DNA of 64,000 bases, taken from positions 1,430,501 through 1,494,500 of the forward strand of contig NZ_VHJK01000001.1 in assembly GCF_007004095.1 (NCBI RefSeq), given 5' to 3'. Position 1 is the stretch's first letter. Each line of letters begins with the position of its first letter. This document shows positions 28,801-35,783 of the stretch, in pieces. The stretch is from Erythrobacter insulae. Lineage in GTDB: Bacteria; Pseudomonadota; Alphaproteobacteria; Sphingomonadales; Sphingomonadaceae. Under the pieces are notes generated by a model that saw only the letters and a list, made by a program, of their open reading frames with translations, was not told where the DNA came from and did no database searches. The position numbers were made by a program, and so were the translations under genes.

Positions 28801-31070
28801 AATTGCCCGGCGGGCGCGAGCAGTACAAGCAATGTCCAGAACCACGGGCTGCCCGGCAAGATCAGCCAGCCTGCAATCGCAAGAAGCACCAAACCGGGTG
28901 CGACCAGACTTCGCCTCAAATTGTCGAGTATTTGCCAGCGACCCAGCGCGCCAATCGGTGTGCGTATTTTCGTGTGGCCGGAGCCGGGAACCTTTCTCCC
29001 GATCCACGGGAGCAATTGCCAGTCGCCTCTGATCCAGCGGTGCAACCGTTTGGCAAATTGCGAGTATGTCTCGGGAAAATCCTCGTACAAAACGATGTCG
29101 GTCGCCAATCCAGCGCGCCCTAGAACTCCTTCGAACAGATCGTGACTGAGGATCGCGTTTTCCGGCACGCGGCCATCGACGCTTCGGTGAAAACCGGACA
29201 GATCATAGATACCCTTGCCGACGAAGATGCCGCGTCCGAATAGGTCTTGATAAACATCCGAGACTGCGCGGCTGTAAATATCGATGGCTGTTTCCCCGGT
29301 GAAGAGACGGGCAAACAGGGACTTTTCGACACTGCTTGGTGAAATCTCCACGCGCGGCTGAATCAGCGTGTATCCGCGGATCACGCGAGAAGTCTCGTCG
29401 AAGGCTGCTTGGTTCAGGGGGTGCGCCAAAGTGCCTACCAGCTTTGCGACTGATCCAGCAGGCAGGATAGTATCGGCATCGACAGTGATTACAAAACGGG
29501 TCCGCTCCAGCGCCGCTGTATCGCCGAGCACGATACAAAACGGGGTCCGATCCCCTTCGATGACCATGCGATTGAATTGTTCGATTTTGCCGCGCTTGCG
29601 TTCCCACGCCATCCAGCAATTCTGGCTGTTGTTGAACAGGCGCGGCCGCATCAGGAGATGGAAAGGCCGATGCGATTCCTTGCCATATCGCGCGTTCAAT
29701 TGACCGATCTTTTGCTCAAGCGCACCAATTATGTCCTTGTCTTCCGGCAGTTCCGCACGCTGGGCGTCGGCGAGGTCGGCCAGCAACGCGACGTTCAATT
29801 GCGCGTCGGTTGCGGAAAGCCAGTGCATCTCCAGGCGGGCGGTGATCGATCCAACCTCGTCTCGTGATGCGATCACGGCCGGCACGATTATCGTGGTCGG
29901 CATATCCGGGGTCAGGCCATCTTTGCTTTCCAGTTTGGGAAGGACGCGCGGCTCGGTGAATTTTGTTATCAGCCAGTGCACAATCGTTATGGCCAATATC
30001 GAAGCGGGTATCTGGCTTAGCAAAATTGCCGCGATCCAGCCCTCTATGCTCGCACCCACCTGGGCCAGATACAAAACGGGCAGAACGGCACAGAACAGGC
30101 CCGACAAGGCCATAAGCACGGCGAACACCGGGCCGGGCGTTGCCAGCAGGGCTCGTTTGAGTTTGCGCCTTGCATCGGGCCGCGCTGCAAAATGCCATTC
30201 CAACTCGCGCCTGCCTTGGTCGAGCAGCCAATAGCCGACATGGTGCGCGACATCCTCCGTCCCGCGTGACGACGCTTTGGCAATGGCTTCACGCGCGACA
30301 TCGATTTCGCTGGCGTCGGCCCAGCAGGCGATCTCTTCGATCACGGTTCGATACCGGTCCCGCGTTTCGAAATCCATCATTCGATAGGTTCGGCTGGGGT
30401 CGCGTCTCAGGATTTCCTCGACATGGCTGGTGTGCTCGAAGAACTCGTCCCACGGGATGGAGGCAAGCTCAGCCAGGGTGACAATCGAGCGGGCAATACG
30501 GTCGGTCGATTCAAGCGAGTGCGAATGCGCCGCGTAACGGGAAACAGGAAAGCCCACCTTGCTGCGATCTTCGAGTACTTGAGCAAGCGCCGCCGCAAGG
30601 ATTTCGATGCAGGCGATCCGCAGCATTGTCGGAAAAGCCCATAGCTCGGCAATCGATAGCGAATGACGGCGCTGGTAGGCACGGACAAACCGCTCTGCAT
30701 GGGAGAGTGATATCTGCAAGCGGCTGGCAAGGAGCAATTCATGGGCAAGGTGAAAGATCCTCGGGCCAGAGTAACCCTCATCCGCAAGTGCAGGTAATCG
30801 CCTGTAAAATCCTGGCGGTACGCCCTTTGCGACTTGCCTCAGGGCACGGCTGACATGGTAATCATTGTCGAGCAACCACTCGGCGGCTTTTGCCGCTTCC
30901 GGGTCAGGTCTGCGGCAGGCCTGCCGAACCTCTTCCAGCCATTTTTCGGCTGATTTCATGTCCTGCAACAGCCCGATAGGCGCCGCGCGCTGGCGCGAGA
31001 GGCTGTGCCGATCGGCCAGCTCTTGCCCTGCCAGCTCAAGCGACGAGACAGGTTCGGCTGCTTCAGCCAC
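22824..31070 (-). CDS. ndvB: Cyclic beta-1,2-glucan synthase-like giant membrane enzyme (NdvB/Cgs type)
   Basis: A 2748-residue protein with the layout of cyclic glucan synthases. A cytoplasmic N-terminal region precedes two membrane segments near residues 325-375. The GT84 glycosyltransferase follows, with TIIVPAVIASRDEVGS, TVDADTILPAGSV, NAILSHDLFEG and HRWIRGDWQLLPWIG, and then further membrane helices. A glycoamylase-like domain (MVSWNG-type motif ALVSWNGSMFEYLMPRLLM) and a C-terminal GH94 phosphorylase domain with LIGAGDWNDGMDRVGDEGRG complete it. The GTG start shares a base with the preceding usp stop (TAGTG). It would make periplasmic beta-1,2-glucan from UDP-glucose. Being sandwiched between a USP and PEP synthase suggests stress-induced glucan production or, via GH94 phosphorolysis, glucan recycling. 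Confidence 0.9.
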   Translation of the reverse strand: MAEAAEPVSSLELAGQELADRHSLSRQRAAPIGLLQDMKSAEKWLEEVRQACRRPDPEAAKAAEWLLDNDYHVSRALRQVAKGVPPGFYRRLPALADEGYSGPRIFHLAHELLLASRLQISLSHAERFVRAYQRRHSLSIAELWAFPTMLRIACIEILAAALAQVLEDRSKVGFPVSRYAAHSHSLESTDRIARSIVTLAELASIPWDEFFEHTSHVEEILRRDPSRTYRMMDFETRDRYRTVIEEIACWADASEIDVAREAIAKASSRGTEDVAHHVGYWLLDQGRRELEWHFAARPDARRKLKRALLATPGPVFAVLMALSGLFCAVLPVLYLAQVGASIEGWIAAILLSQIPASILAITIVHWLITKFTEPRVLPKLESKDGLTPDMPTTIIVPAVIASRDEVGSITARLEMHWLSATDAQLNVALLADLADAQRAELPEDKDIIGALEQKIGQLNARYGKESHRPFHLLMRPRLFNNSQNCWMAWERKRGKIEQFNRMVIEGDRTPFCIVLGDTAALERTRFVITVDADTILPAGSVAKLVGTLAHPLNQAAFDETSRVIRGYTLIQPRVEISPSSVEKSLFARLFTGETAIDIYSRAVSDVYQDLFGRGIFVGKGIYDLSGFHRSVDGRVPENAILSHDLFEGVLGRAGLATDIVLYEDFPETYSQFAKRLHRWIRGDWQLLPWIGRKVPGSGHTKIRTPIGALGRWQILDNLRRSLVAPGLVLLAIAGWLILPGSPWFWTLLVLLAPAGQLFIDLVTGLARGRRLKVAIGFWRRLSDQAGRWLLVIAFMLHEAALSLDAIFRTLWRIYISQSNLLEWTSAAHVTQAHQTGRDRARVWQQMAYAPPLAASIGLATFLLRPEALWPAMILLVPWALAPEIALLIERPKRKRTDNKAKLDTPYLMRLARKTWLYFETFAGPSDNWLPPDNYQGPPHEEIGHRTSPTNIGMLLLSTASAWDLGFIGRAELVARSKNVLESLERLERYRGHFLNWYETHHLRPLEPRYVSTVDSGNLAASFIAFAHSLRDAGTRKTLEEQRWEGLKVVADLIAEHSAGLDKSGAFTKLLGELCERAQRHHEGSSELLCKLRNLCHHDLPRVEEAGTKIMDTAARAMPEQVRDLNVWLDRLHHHLHTMLNDAEQDQAHGDALRALADEFDALAWNMDFSWLYDTERRLFSIGYNVSTAKIDPHHYDLLASEARIASFFAIAKRDVATEHWFHLGRPVTRANEGVALVSWNGSMFEYLMPRLLMPGAPETLLGESDRVAVSIHQNHGKQANTPWGISESAFSARDPEHRFRYQAFGVPGLGLRRGLARDTVIAPYASALALAINPVEAQANLKRLEAIGAAGRYGFWEAVDFTTERVPSDRKFAPVNAFMAHHQGMILCAIANILNGDKLVERFMRDPRIRMTELLLSERVPHELPAEIRRLELVDTAEQDAAQPRIRYSWTPANRNRTEAHVLGNGRLSTRISAAGAGGLRWNGQSITRFVPDATLDAEGMWFYLRDERSERVWSATQQPTGVDADEEHITFHSHKAQFHRQYHEIHTDLEVTVGANEDIELRRLVLTNQSERNRRLRLTTYAEIVLAPPLEDERHPAFSKLFVESEHLPEPGAVLFTRRARRPEDTPPVVLQYIIGPDGIVTDFAFETDRRTFIGRNRSQKGPLGASRPLSNSQGWTLDPVSVFQLSFDLKPGETAQYCLVTIAASSRKVALDVLERHATQSSVRWIFDDAEADMSRAIRRARIDPADLPQVQSLSSLLVYPQDALRAPAAVIRRNRFGQSNLWGLALSGDFPILLLRREIGEEGVLDTIIGAHQLWRRAGLEIDVVILQSLGSAYVEPLRDELRQLLQEIGATEMLGRPGGIHLAFADQIGSDQVRLLESMAWVILSGSAGSLTDQLDAAPPAQLDAPPIIPSHDFEPERERDLRRPDDLLFDNGFGGFTPDGREYLIHLEPGQSTPAPWVNVLANEGFGTLVTEAGGGFTWSQNSGEYRLTPWTNDAVSDRQTEVVYLRDEETAQVWSVTPDPAGRDAVCQIIHGAGYTEWRQSSRGIEQVLNVSIAHKAAIKIARLSLRNPGAGPRLITATYYAEWLLGSLPGIARRHVHTRFDHSAQTILATNPWSAEFTGRAAFLTANLDPHGFTTDRQEFLGRIGDIAQPAALKCWGLSGAEIAGGDTCAAYQVHVDLPPGKSVDVEFLLGEAENEAAAIDLAREWRTPGRTASNEQERKSYWDGLLGSIEITAPDPAMNVMVNRWLLYQSLSSRILARSGFYQASGAIGFRDQLQDALAFLHADPERTRAHILDCAAHQFEEGDVLHWWHPPLGRGVRTRCSDDLLWLPYAAAHYVNTTGDTSILDEEVPFLQAPPLSHEEHDRYALFDAKSEPRPLIDHCERALENVTLGRHGLPLIGAGDWNDGMDRVGDEGRGESVWLAWFASVCAASLAHCERRIGRTQQARHWAGRASIWRRNAEAQGWDGEWYRRAYDDEGTPLGSLENAECQIDSISQSWSVFAGPLTHRSRAAIQAAFRELSDDDAKIMRLLWPPFDKSAHDPGYIMAYPPGVRENGGQYSHAAAWLGLALARTGQGEEAHRIFDALNPVRHSLDHAKATLYRTEPYAVAADICSVGALRGRGGWSWYTGAAAWTWRLAVEGILGLTLRDGKLHIAPSLPDGWDGYEARLSRGGGMIDLRVVRTPHAHGRTTARLQVDGQTTDLSLIEFPPRGEVRKVIATIGEQTADQAEIEKEVLGGQSA

Positions 31071-32113
31071 TAGCCGAAACGAAAGACGGATTGACCATTG
31101 GTATCGAACCGGCCCGCACCGAAATCAGTCACAAGATTCGGCCTGACCATAAGCACCGGCATCGAGCAATGCGTGGCAAGATATTCAGCCACGCTTCCGC
31201 AGGGGATATCGCTTAATGCGGTGGCCCCGTGCGAGGACATTACAACCAGATCAACCTCGCGGTCCTTACTCAGCTGGCAGGTCGCATGACGCGGGTCGGC
31301 GGGGCCGAGCAATACCGATTGGACGGTGATGCCATCGTCTTCCACACGCGCGGTCAATTGTTCGAGTTGGGATTTTGCGTTCTGTTTGTTCTGGCGTTCG
31401 ATTTCCGCGTGCAGTGTCCCGACATTTTTCCCTTGAAAGCCCTGTGATGCCCCGGCCTTGGGAACGGTATGGACGAGCAACAATTCGGCTCCGTGCGATC
31501 GCGCAATGCGCCGGGCAATCGGGAGCACGCTTTCGGCCCGCGAAGACCCGTCAATCGGCACCATAATCCGGCGGTATCGATGTGCGCTGGATTGAGCCTG
31601 CGGCGGTACAAGCAACAAGGATGTCGTTCCGCTTTGAAGCACTCGCATTGTGGTTGGCCCCATGCCGTTCGTTTCGCTTCGTGTGCCGGTGGAAAGCGCC
31701 AGCAAGGTGGCCCCGTTGACTTCGCTCCAATCGATCAACTCGTCGCAAGGATCGCCGACAAGGACCACACCTGCGGTTTTGACGCCGTTGTCAAATCGAT
31801 GCTCAAGATCATGCAACTGCGAGCGCTGCGTTTCCCAACGCAATTGCCATTCGATGGGGTCGGCGGGAACGGCTGATTGGCCAGACTGTTCGATGACCCG
31901 CGCGAACGTGACTTCCAATCCGAGGCTGCTCGCCACCGTTAGCGCATGATAGGCCACTGCATCGGCTCGCGGTGAGTCATCGACGCATGCGAGAATGTGC
32001 GGTCGGCGGTTTGGCGTGTGCGGCCGATGTTCGATCGCAGACCGCGCTGTATGGCGGCTGACAGGAGGCGGACCATCATCGATGGCTCGCAGTCCCTGAG
32101 GGCTGATGTTCAT
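31070..32113 (-). CDS. Tandem universal stress protein (two USP domains)
   Basis: A 347-residue cytoplasmic protein with two UspA domains. The first begins HILACVDDSPRADAVAYHAL, the second YRRIMVPIDGSSRAESVLP. Only the second keeps a clear ATP-binding motif (SSHGATALSDIPCGSVAEY). The first has ALSTGTRSETNGMGPTTMRVL, a variant. The start MNISPQGLRAIDD has TTGGAG upstream at correct spacing. It is first in the operon with the glucan synthase and PEP synthase, and one of the best dyad boxes lies 66 bp upstream. Tandem USPs of this kind dominate the mycobacterial DosR regulon and bind ATP during hypoxic arrest. Confidence 0.9.
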   Translation of the reverse strand: MNISPQGLRAIDDGPPPVSRHTARSAIEHRPHTPNRRPHILACVDDSPRADAVAYHALTVASSLGLEVTFARVIEQSGQSAVPADPIEWQLRWETQRSQLHDLEHRFDNGVKTAGVVLVGDPCDELIDWSEVNGATLLALSTGTRSETNGMGPTTMRVLQSGTTSLLLVPPQAQSSAHRYRRIMVPIDGSSRAESVLPIARRIARSHGAELLLVHTVPKAGASQGFQGKNVGTLHAEIERQNKQNAKSQLEQLTARVEDDGITVQSVLLGPADPRHATCQLSKDREVDLVVMSSHGATALSDIPCGSVAEYLATHCSMPVLMVRPNLVTDFGAGRFDTNGQSVFRFG

Positions 32114-32179
32114 TTCTATCTCCAAGGAAGGGGGCCTTTGGACGATTGACAACATGCTCAGGTCAGCGCCGATCAGATA

Positions 32180-32195
32180 TAGGGAACCTCCCGTA
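32180..32195 (-). promoter_or_regulatory. Candidate stress dyad box upstream of the usp-ndvB-pps operon
   Basis: TAGGGA-ACCT-CCCGTA, nearly a perfect inverted repeat, 66 bp from the usp start at 32113. One of the strongest copies. Confidence 0.55.
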
Positions 32196-32223
32196 AGCGA
32201 GGATGATTTTGAGCTTGCAAGGT

Positions 32224-32667
32224 TCAGTTTTCGCTGGTCGCCAATTCGGTCCACAGGGCGCGGATATCCCGTGGCAGCGTGCGGATGATCTTGTCGATCT
32301 GGCCTTGCGAGACATGCCTGCCCAGAACGCCAAACACCGATCCGGCAGCCAATGCGGGATCGATGCCCCGGCTTTTGCCTAACTCGGCTCCTACGGCCTT
32401 GAGAAAGCCATCGGCGTTTTCATCGGATCTGGGTAATATGGTTGGGTCAAACCCGTCATAATACGTTCCGCGAACCACCAGAGGAAGTTGAGCGCCAAAA
32501 TGCGCCAGCAGCTCAAGCGGAAGATGATCGCGCAGCCTTTGCAAAACGACAGACAGAACGCGCCAGGCAAATGCGCGGTCGGGTCCGATCTCGTCCATAA
32601 TTTCCCCGAGCCAGATCGCCGTAGTGTTCAGGCTCTTGTCAAAGACGGGGAGGATCGTCGTGCTCAT
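32224..32667 (-). CDS. DUF2267 domain protein
   Basis: A 147-residue soluble, helical protein of the DUF2267 family. Visible features are the family-like N-terminal part (FDKSLNTTAIWLGEIMDEIG, AWRVLSVVLQRLRDHLPLEL) and the conserved stretch LPLVVRGTYYDGFDP. The family is found beside universal stress and low-oxygen genes in many bacteria, but its function is unknown. A dyad box (32729-32744) lies 61 bp upstream. It ends 110 bp before the usp start, so it could be separately transcribed from the usp operon. Confidence 0.85.
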   Translation of the reverse strand: MSTTILPVFDKSLNTTAIWLGEIMDEIGPDRAFAWRVLSVVLQRLRDHLPLELLAHFGAQLPLVVRGTYYDGFDPTILPRSDENADGFLKAVGAELGKSRGIDPALAAGSVFGVLGRHVSQGQIDKIIRTLPRDIRALWTELATSEN

Positions 32668-32727
32668 GGTACTCTCCGGTACAAAGGTATGGAGTTTCCA
32701 GCTTAATCTCCGGTCCGGACTGGGTCG

Positions 32728-34239
32728 TTAAGGAGTATTCCTGATCTCGGGGTCTTCGCCCGCTCCCATGAATTCGTCCGCTATTGCCAGAGCGCCGGGC
32801 TGATCCTGTGCCAGGATCAACATGTCGATGCGGCCATGCCTTAATGTGCCAGGCGCGAGCAGGACCGCGCCGTTCTCTTCGCCTGCCCGCAAAAGGACGT
32901 GATCGTATCGATCAACGAATTGATTGACGCCGATCTCGGCAAGACTTGGGTCATGATGGCTGAAAACCAGAAAGCCGTGATCGCGCCAATCCCCGACCAA
33001 ACGGTTGGCGAGGGTCAGCGGGATGGAAATCCCGCCCCAGCGCCCGTTGCATTCCACCCAATGCAGCTCGCCGCCGGCCTCGCACTCGCCAATGACCAGC
33101 GCATCAAAACTGCACCGGCCAAAATAGCCGAGGCTTTGGAACAGCCGCCCCAGCATCGCGGCCTCATGCGCCATTTCGGCCTTGATTGATTCGCCCAGCT
33201 CGCTTGGCATTCCGCCTGCGAAGCGCGCGATTTCGCCTATAGTGAGCTGGTCGAAGATGCCTTCTATGATTGGGGGGCCGTCTGCGGGCAGGGGGATCCA
33301 CAATTGCGCCGAAGGGCTGGCAATCACCGGCCCCTCCCACGCTGTTACTTGCAGCGGAAATGGATCGAGCCAGCCGCGCTGTTCCATCCTCTGCTTTAGA
33401 TGCTCTGCTATCTCAGCGGCGGTCATGTTATTGAGAGCCGAACTTTCGAGCACGATGTTCCCCATTGAGGCCGCGCTATGAGATAGCTTGATCGCAACCT
33501 TGCGATGCTGCGTCATGAAGCGGCGCAGATGGCCCACCAGAGCGCCCATTCCATGCGTATCGCGCGCGTGCGGGACCGCGTCTCTCCTAAGCAGTCGGCT
33601 CGCCCAGCGTGCAAACCATAGCTTGTCATTAACAGCCCGCATCAGATTTGGGCCCGGACCTGCAATTCGCACGGGTTTTTGGGCTGCGCTGGCAATCTCT
33701 GCGGCAAGCCGCCAGATTCCGCCAGTCGCCATATATGGCAGAATGTTCAGTCCGCCTGCCGACTGTGCGACACTGATCGCGTGTGCCATCAAATGGCCAT
33801 CGGCAAGTGCGGCGCTGGCCAAAGAGACGGTCGGATCGGTAATGTCGATTGCGGACACCCCGATTGAGCCAAGGCCGACCCGCTCACGGCAATATCGCTC
33901 GAAGTTTTTGTCCCGCTGGCCGTGAACCACCAACAGGTCTCCCGCTCTTGCGAGCATGGCCGCGCGGTAGCTTAGGTTTTGGTTTGCTCCGCCTGCCATC
34001 GCAAGCTGGATGGCGCTGTGGTCCTCGATCACGAGCGAGGGCAAATCCTCGAACCCCCGAGTGCAGAGCGTGCCGAATGGTGGCACGGTGTCGAGCGTTG
34101 GCCGGGCGCGCAAAATCTCGGCCCGGACCGTTTCGATCTGCTGGAGTTGAAGCGCGTTGAGCCGAGGGTGCCGATCGGCATGGAATGTCAGCCGGTTTTG
34201 TCCAATTTGCCTCGCATCATGGATCACCGTGCTGGTCAT
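32728..34239 (-). CDS. ATP-grasp-type ligase-like protein (resembles PGM1-type peptide ligases)
   Basis: A 503-residue protein. The central part (YMATGGIWRLAAEIASAA, GPGPNLMRAVNDKLWFARW, VAIKLSHSAASMGNIVL) and the late metal/ATP motif WVECNGRWGGISIPLT fit an ATP-grasp fold preceded by a pre-ATP-grasp domain. ATP-grasp ligases join a carboxylate to an amine or thiol through an acyl phosphate. The layout recalls PGM1-related peptide ligases, but I am not certain of this. The start MTSTVIHDARQ overlaps the hemerythrin stop (ATGA), so the two are coupled. Substrate and product are unknown; an island-specific amide-bond metabolite is possible. Confidence 0.65.
   Translation of the reverse strand: MTSTVIHDARQIGQNRLTFHADRHPRLNALQLQQIETVRAEILRARPTLDTVPPFGTLCTRGFEDLPSLVIEDHSAIQLAMAGGANQNLSYRAAMLARAGDLLVVHGQRDKNFERYCRERVGLGSIGVSAIDITDPTVSLASAALADGHLMAHAISVAQSAGGLNILPYMATGGIWRLAAEIASAAQKPVRIAGPGPNLMRAVNDKLWFARWASRLLRRDAVPHARDTHGMGALVGHLRRFMTQHRKVAIKLSHSAASMGNIVLESSALNNMTAAEIAEHLKQRMEQRGWLDPFPLQVTAWEGPVIASPSAQLWIPLPADGPPIIEGIFDQLTIGEIARFAGGMPSELGESIKAEMAHEAAMLGRLFQSLGYFGRCSFDALVIGECEAGGELHWVECNGRWGGISIPLTLANRLVGDWRDHGFLVFSHHDPSLAEIGVNQFVDRYDHVLLRAGEENGAVLLAPGTLRHGRIDMLILAQDQPGALAIADEFMGAGEDPEIRNTP
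32729..32744 (-). promoter_or_regulatory. Candidate stress dyad box upstream of the DUF2267 gene
   Basis: TAAGGA-GTAT-TCCTGA overlaps the stop codon of the ATP-grasp gene and lies 61 bp from the DUF2267 start. It is a good match with typical spacing. Confidence 0.5.
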
Positions 34240-34727
34240 TCGCTCGGCTTGCCTGTCGCCAGCTGTGTCCACAGCTGTGCTTCAGAACGCAGCTTGCGGA
34301 GTGCGGCGAGCAGGCTTTCCTGCTGCTGGCGGGGAATTCGGCCAAGCGCACCGAAATGCTCGCCGCATTCGTCCGTATGGGCCCGCATGGTCTCGATCTG
34401 ATCGAGCAGATGCTTGCGCTCCGCATCCGATAGCCGCGCGCTCTCTTCAAGCGCTGTGAGACGGACCATCGCGGCGAGCCCTTCGCTGTGTTCTTGGGCG
34501 AAGCGGTCAACGGTTTGATTGCCGAGCAAGGCGCGCAATTCGGGATAGAAATACAGTTCTTCGAATTTGATGTGCGCACCCGCCGCGCGGTCGATCGCGC
34601 GCGCTGCGCTGCCAGCGGCTTGGTCATCTTCAGCGCGCAGCGCCTTTGCGATAGCGAACAGCCCGCGTCCCATCGTCTGATGGTCATGGCGGAACTCATC
34701 GAATAGCTCGCTCACAGGATCGCTCAT
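34236..34727 (-). CDS. Hemerythrin HHE cation-binding domain protein
   Basis: A 163-residue four-helix-bundle protein. Di-iron ligands are readable as FRHDHQTMGRGL (first His pair), HIKFEELYFYPEL (HxxxE), QEHSEGLAAMV and a C-terminal HTDECGEHFGAL. Hemerythrin-like proteins bind O2 or NO or store/deliver iron. Its coupling to the ATP-grasp gene (ATGA) and divergence from a class II amidotransferase place it in the island's redox section. A dyad-like sequence at 34737-34752 is too close to the start to be convincing. It could give the island an oxygen- or NO-responsive component alongside the apparently heme-less FixL homologue. Confidence 0.85.
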   Translation of the reverse strand: MSDPVSELFDEFRHDHQTMGRGLFAIAKALRAEDDQAAGSAARAIDRAAGAHIKFEELYFYPELRALLGNQTVDRFAQEHSEGLAAMVRLTALEESARLSDAERKHLLDQIETMRAHTDECGEHFGALGRIPRQQQESLLAALRKLRSEAQLWTQLATGKPSE

Positions 34728-34789
34728 ATTCGCACCTCAGGAATATTGCGGATAGCTGGCCGTATGCTTTGACCGGAAAAGGCTTGGCC

Positions 34790-35677
34790 ATGTGCCGCCT
34801 GTATGGATTTTTTGCGACCGAACCGACCAAAGTCGAATGTACCCTGGTGCACGCGCAGAACGCGTTGATGGTGCAAAGCCAAAGCGATAGCTCGGGAAAA
34901 AGCCATGCGAATGGCTGGGGCGTCGCCACGTTCGAAGGCGAAGGCCCCCATATCGAGAAGCAGGCATGGGCCGCGTTTCGCGGCGCGCATTTTCAGCAAG
35001 CGGCGGCGCGCATTTACTCCCGTCAGGTGCTCGCGCATGTCCGGCGGGCGACTGTTGGAGAGCCGGATATTGCCAACACTCATCCGTTCAAAGACGGTGG
35101 CTGGGCCTTCGCGCATAACGGGACGATCCCGAATTTCGAGCAATTGCGGCCGCTGCTTTTGGCAGAGATCCCGACTGATCGGCGGGGCTTGATCAAAGGG
35201 GAAACCGACAGCGAGCATATGTTCCAACTGGTGCGAGCCCGGCAGTTGGCGCATCCTGAGCGTCCGGCCTTTGATTGTGTTCGGGAAAGTGTGCAGTGGA
35301 TTGTCGAGCGCAGTCTTGAAATCGATCCCGAGGCCCGGATCGGGCTCAATATCATCATGACCGATGGCAACGAATTGATCGGTACGCGGCTGGGCCGGCC
35401 GCTCCAGTTTGTTGAGCGTGACGGTATCCATGACTGCGAAATTTGCGGTTTCCCGCATGTCCATCACAACCCGCGTGAGAATTACCGCGCTATCATACTC
35501 GCATCCGAACCGATCAGCCACGAACACTGGCGTGAATTGCCCGATGAAAGCATCTACCGGATTGGCAGCGATTGCAGAATTGCGTGGGAGGCCATCAAGC
35601 CACGGCTCAAAAGTGGGCGGCGCGTGAATGATCATCATGAGCGAGAGGATAGTGCGTGCTCACCTCCATCTCATTAG
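34790..35677 (+). CDS. Class II glutamine amidotransferase (YafJ-type)
   Basis: An Ntn-hydrolase glutaminase domain of about 295 residues. The start ATG at 34790 places Cys at position 2 (MCRLYGFFA) as the N-terminal nucleophile. Further motifs are NGWGVATFEGEGPHIEKQ, HVRRATVG and the substrate loop THPFKDGGWAFAHNGTI followed by KGETDSEHMFQL. YafJ-like proteins hydrolyse glutamine or related amides, and physiological partners are unclear. The C-terminus has an HxH cluster (GFPHVHHNPREN) not typical of short YafJ proteins. The frame is open to 34769 but the Cys2 rule selects the later start. It is divergent from hemerythrin and just upstream of the exchanger gene. Confidence 0.85.
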   Translation: MCRLYGFFATEPTKVECTLVHAQNALMVQSQSDSSGKSHANGWGVATFEGEGPHIEKQAWAAFRGAHFQQAAARIYSRQVLAHVRRATVGEPDIANTHPFKDGGWAFAHNGTIPNFEQLRPLLLAEIPTDRRGLIKGETDSEHMFQLVRARQLAHPERPAFDCVRESVQWIVERSLEIDPEARIGLNIIMTDGNELIGTRLGRPLQFVERDGIHDCEICGFPHVHHNPRENYRAIILASEPISHEHWRELPDESIYRIGSDCRIAWEAIKPRLKSGRRVNDHHEREDSACSPPSH

Positions 35678-35690
35678 GTAAACCTCCGCA
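35675..35690 (+). promoter_or_regulatory. Candidate stress dyad box upstream of the cation exchanger
   Basis: TAGGTA-AACC-TCCGCA overlaps the stop codon of the amidotransferase and lies 93 bp before the exchanger ATG, farther than usual. Confidence 0.35.
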
Positions 35691-35783
35691 AGCAAATGCA
35701 TCCCGGCGAGGCGACTATCGCAGCGGTATTCTTGGCGAGGGGATGGTCTCTGACGAGTTCACGCCGACTTCCGACGCAGTGCG

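Noticed and set aside
34737..34752. Dyad-like sequence TCAGGA-ATAT-TGCGGA between hemerythrin and the amidotransferase
   Set aside because: Only 9 bp from the hemerythrin start and 37 bp from the other, and one arm is poor. It does not fit the spacing of the other boxes.
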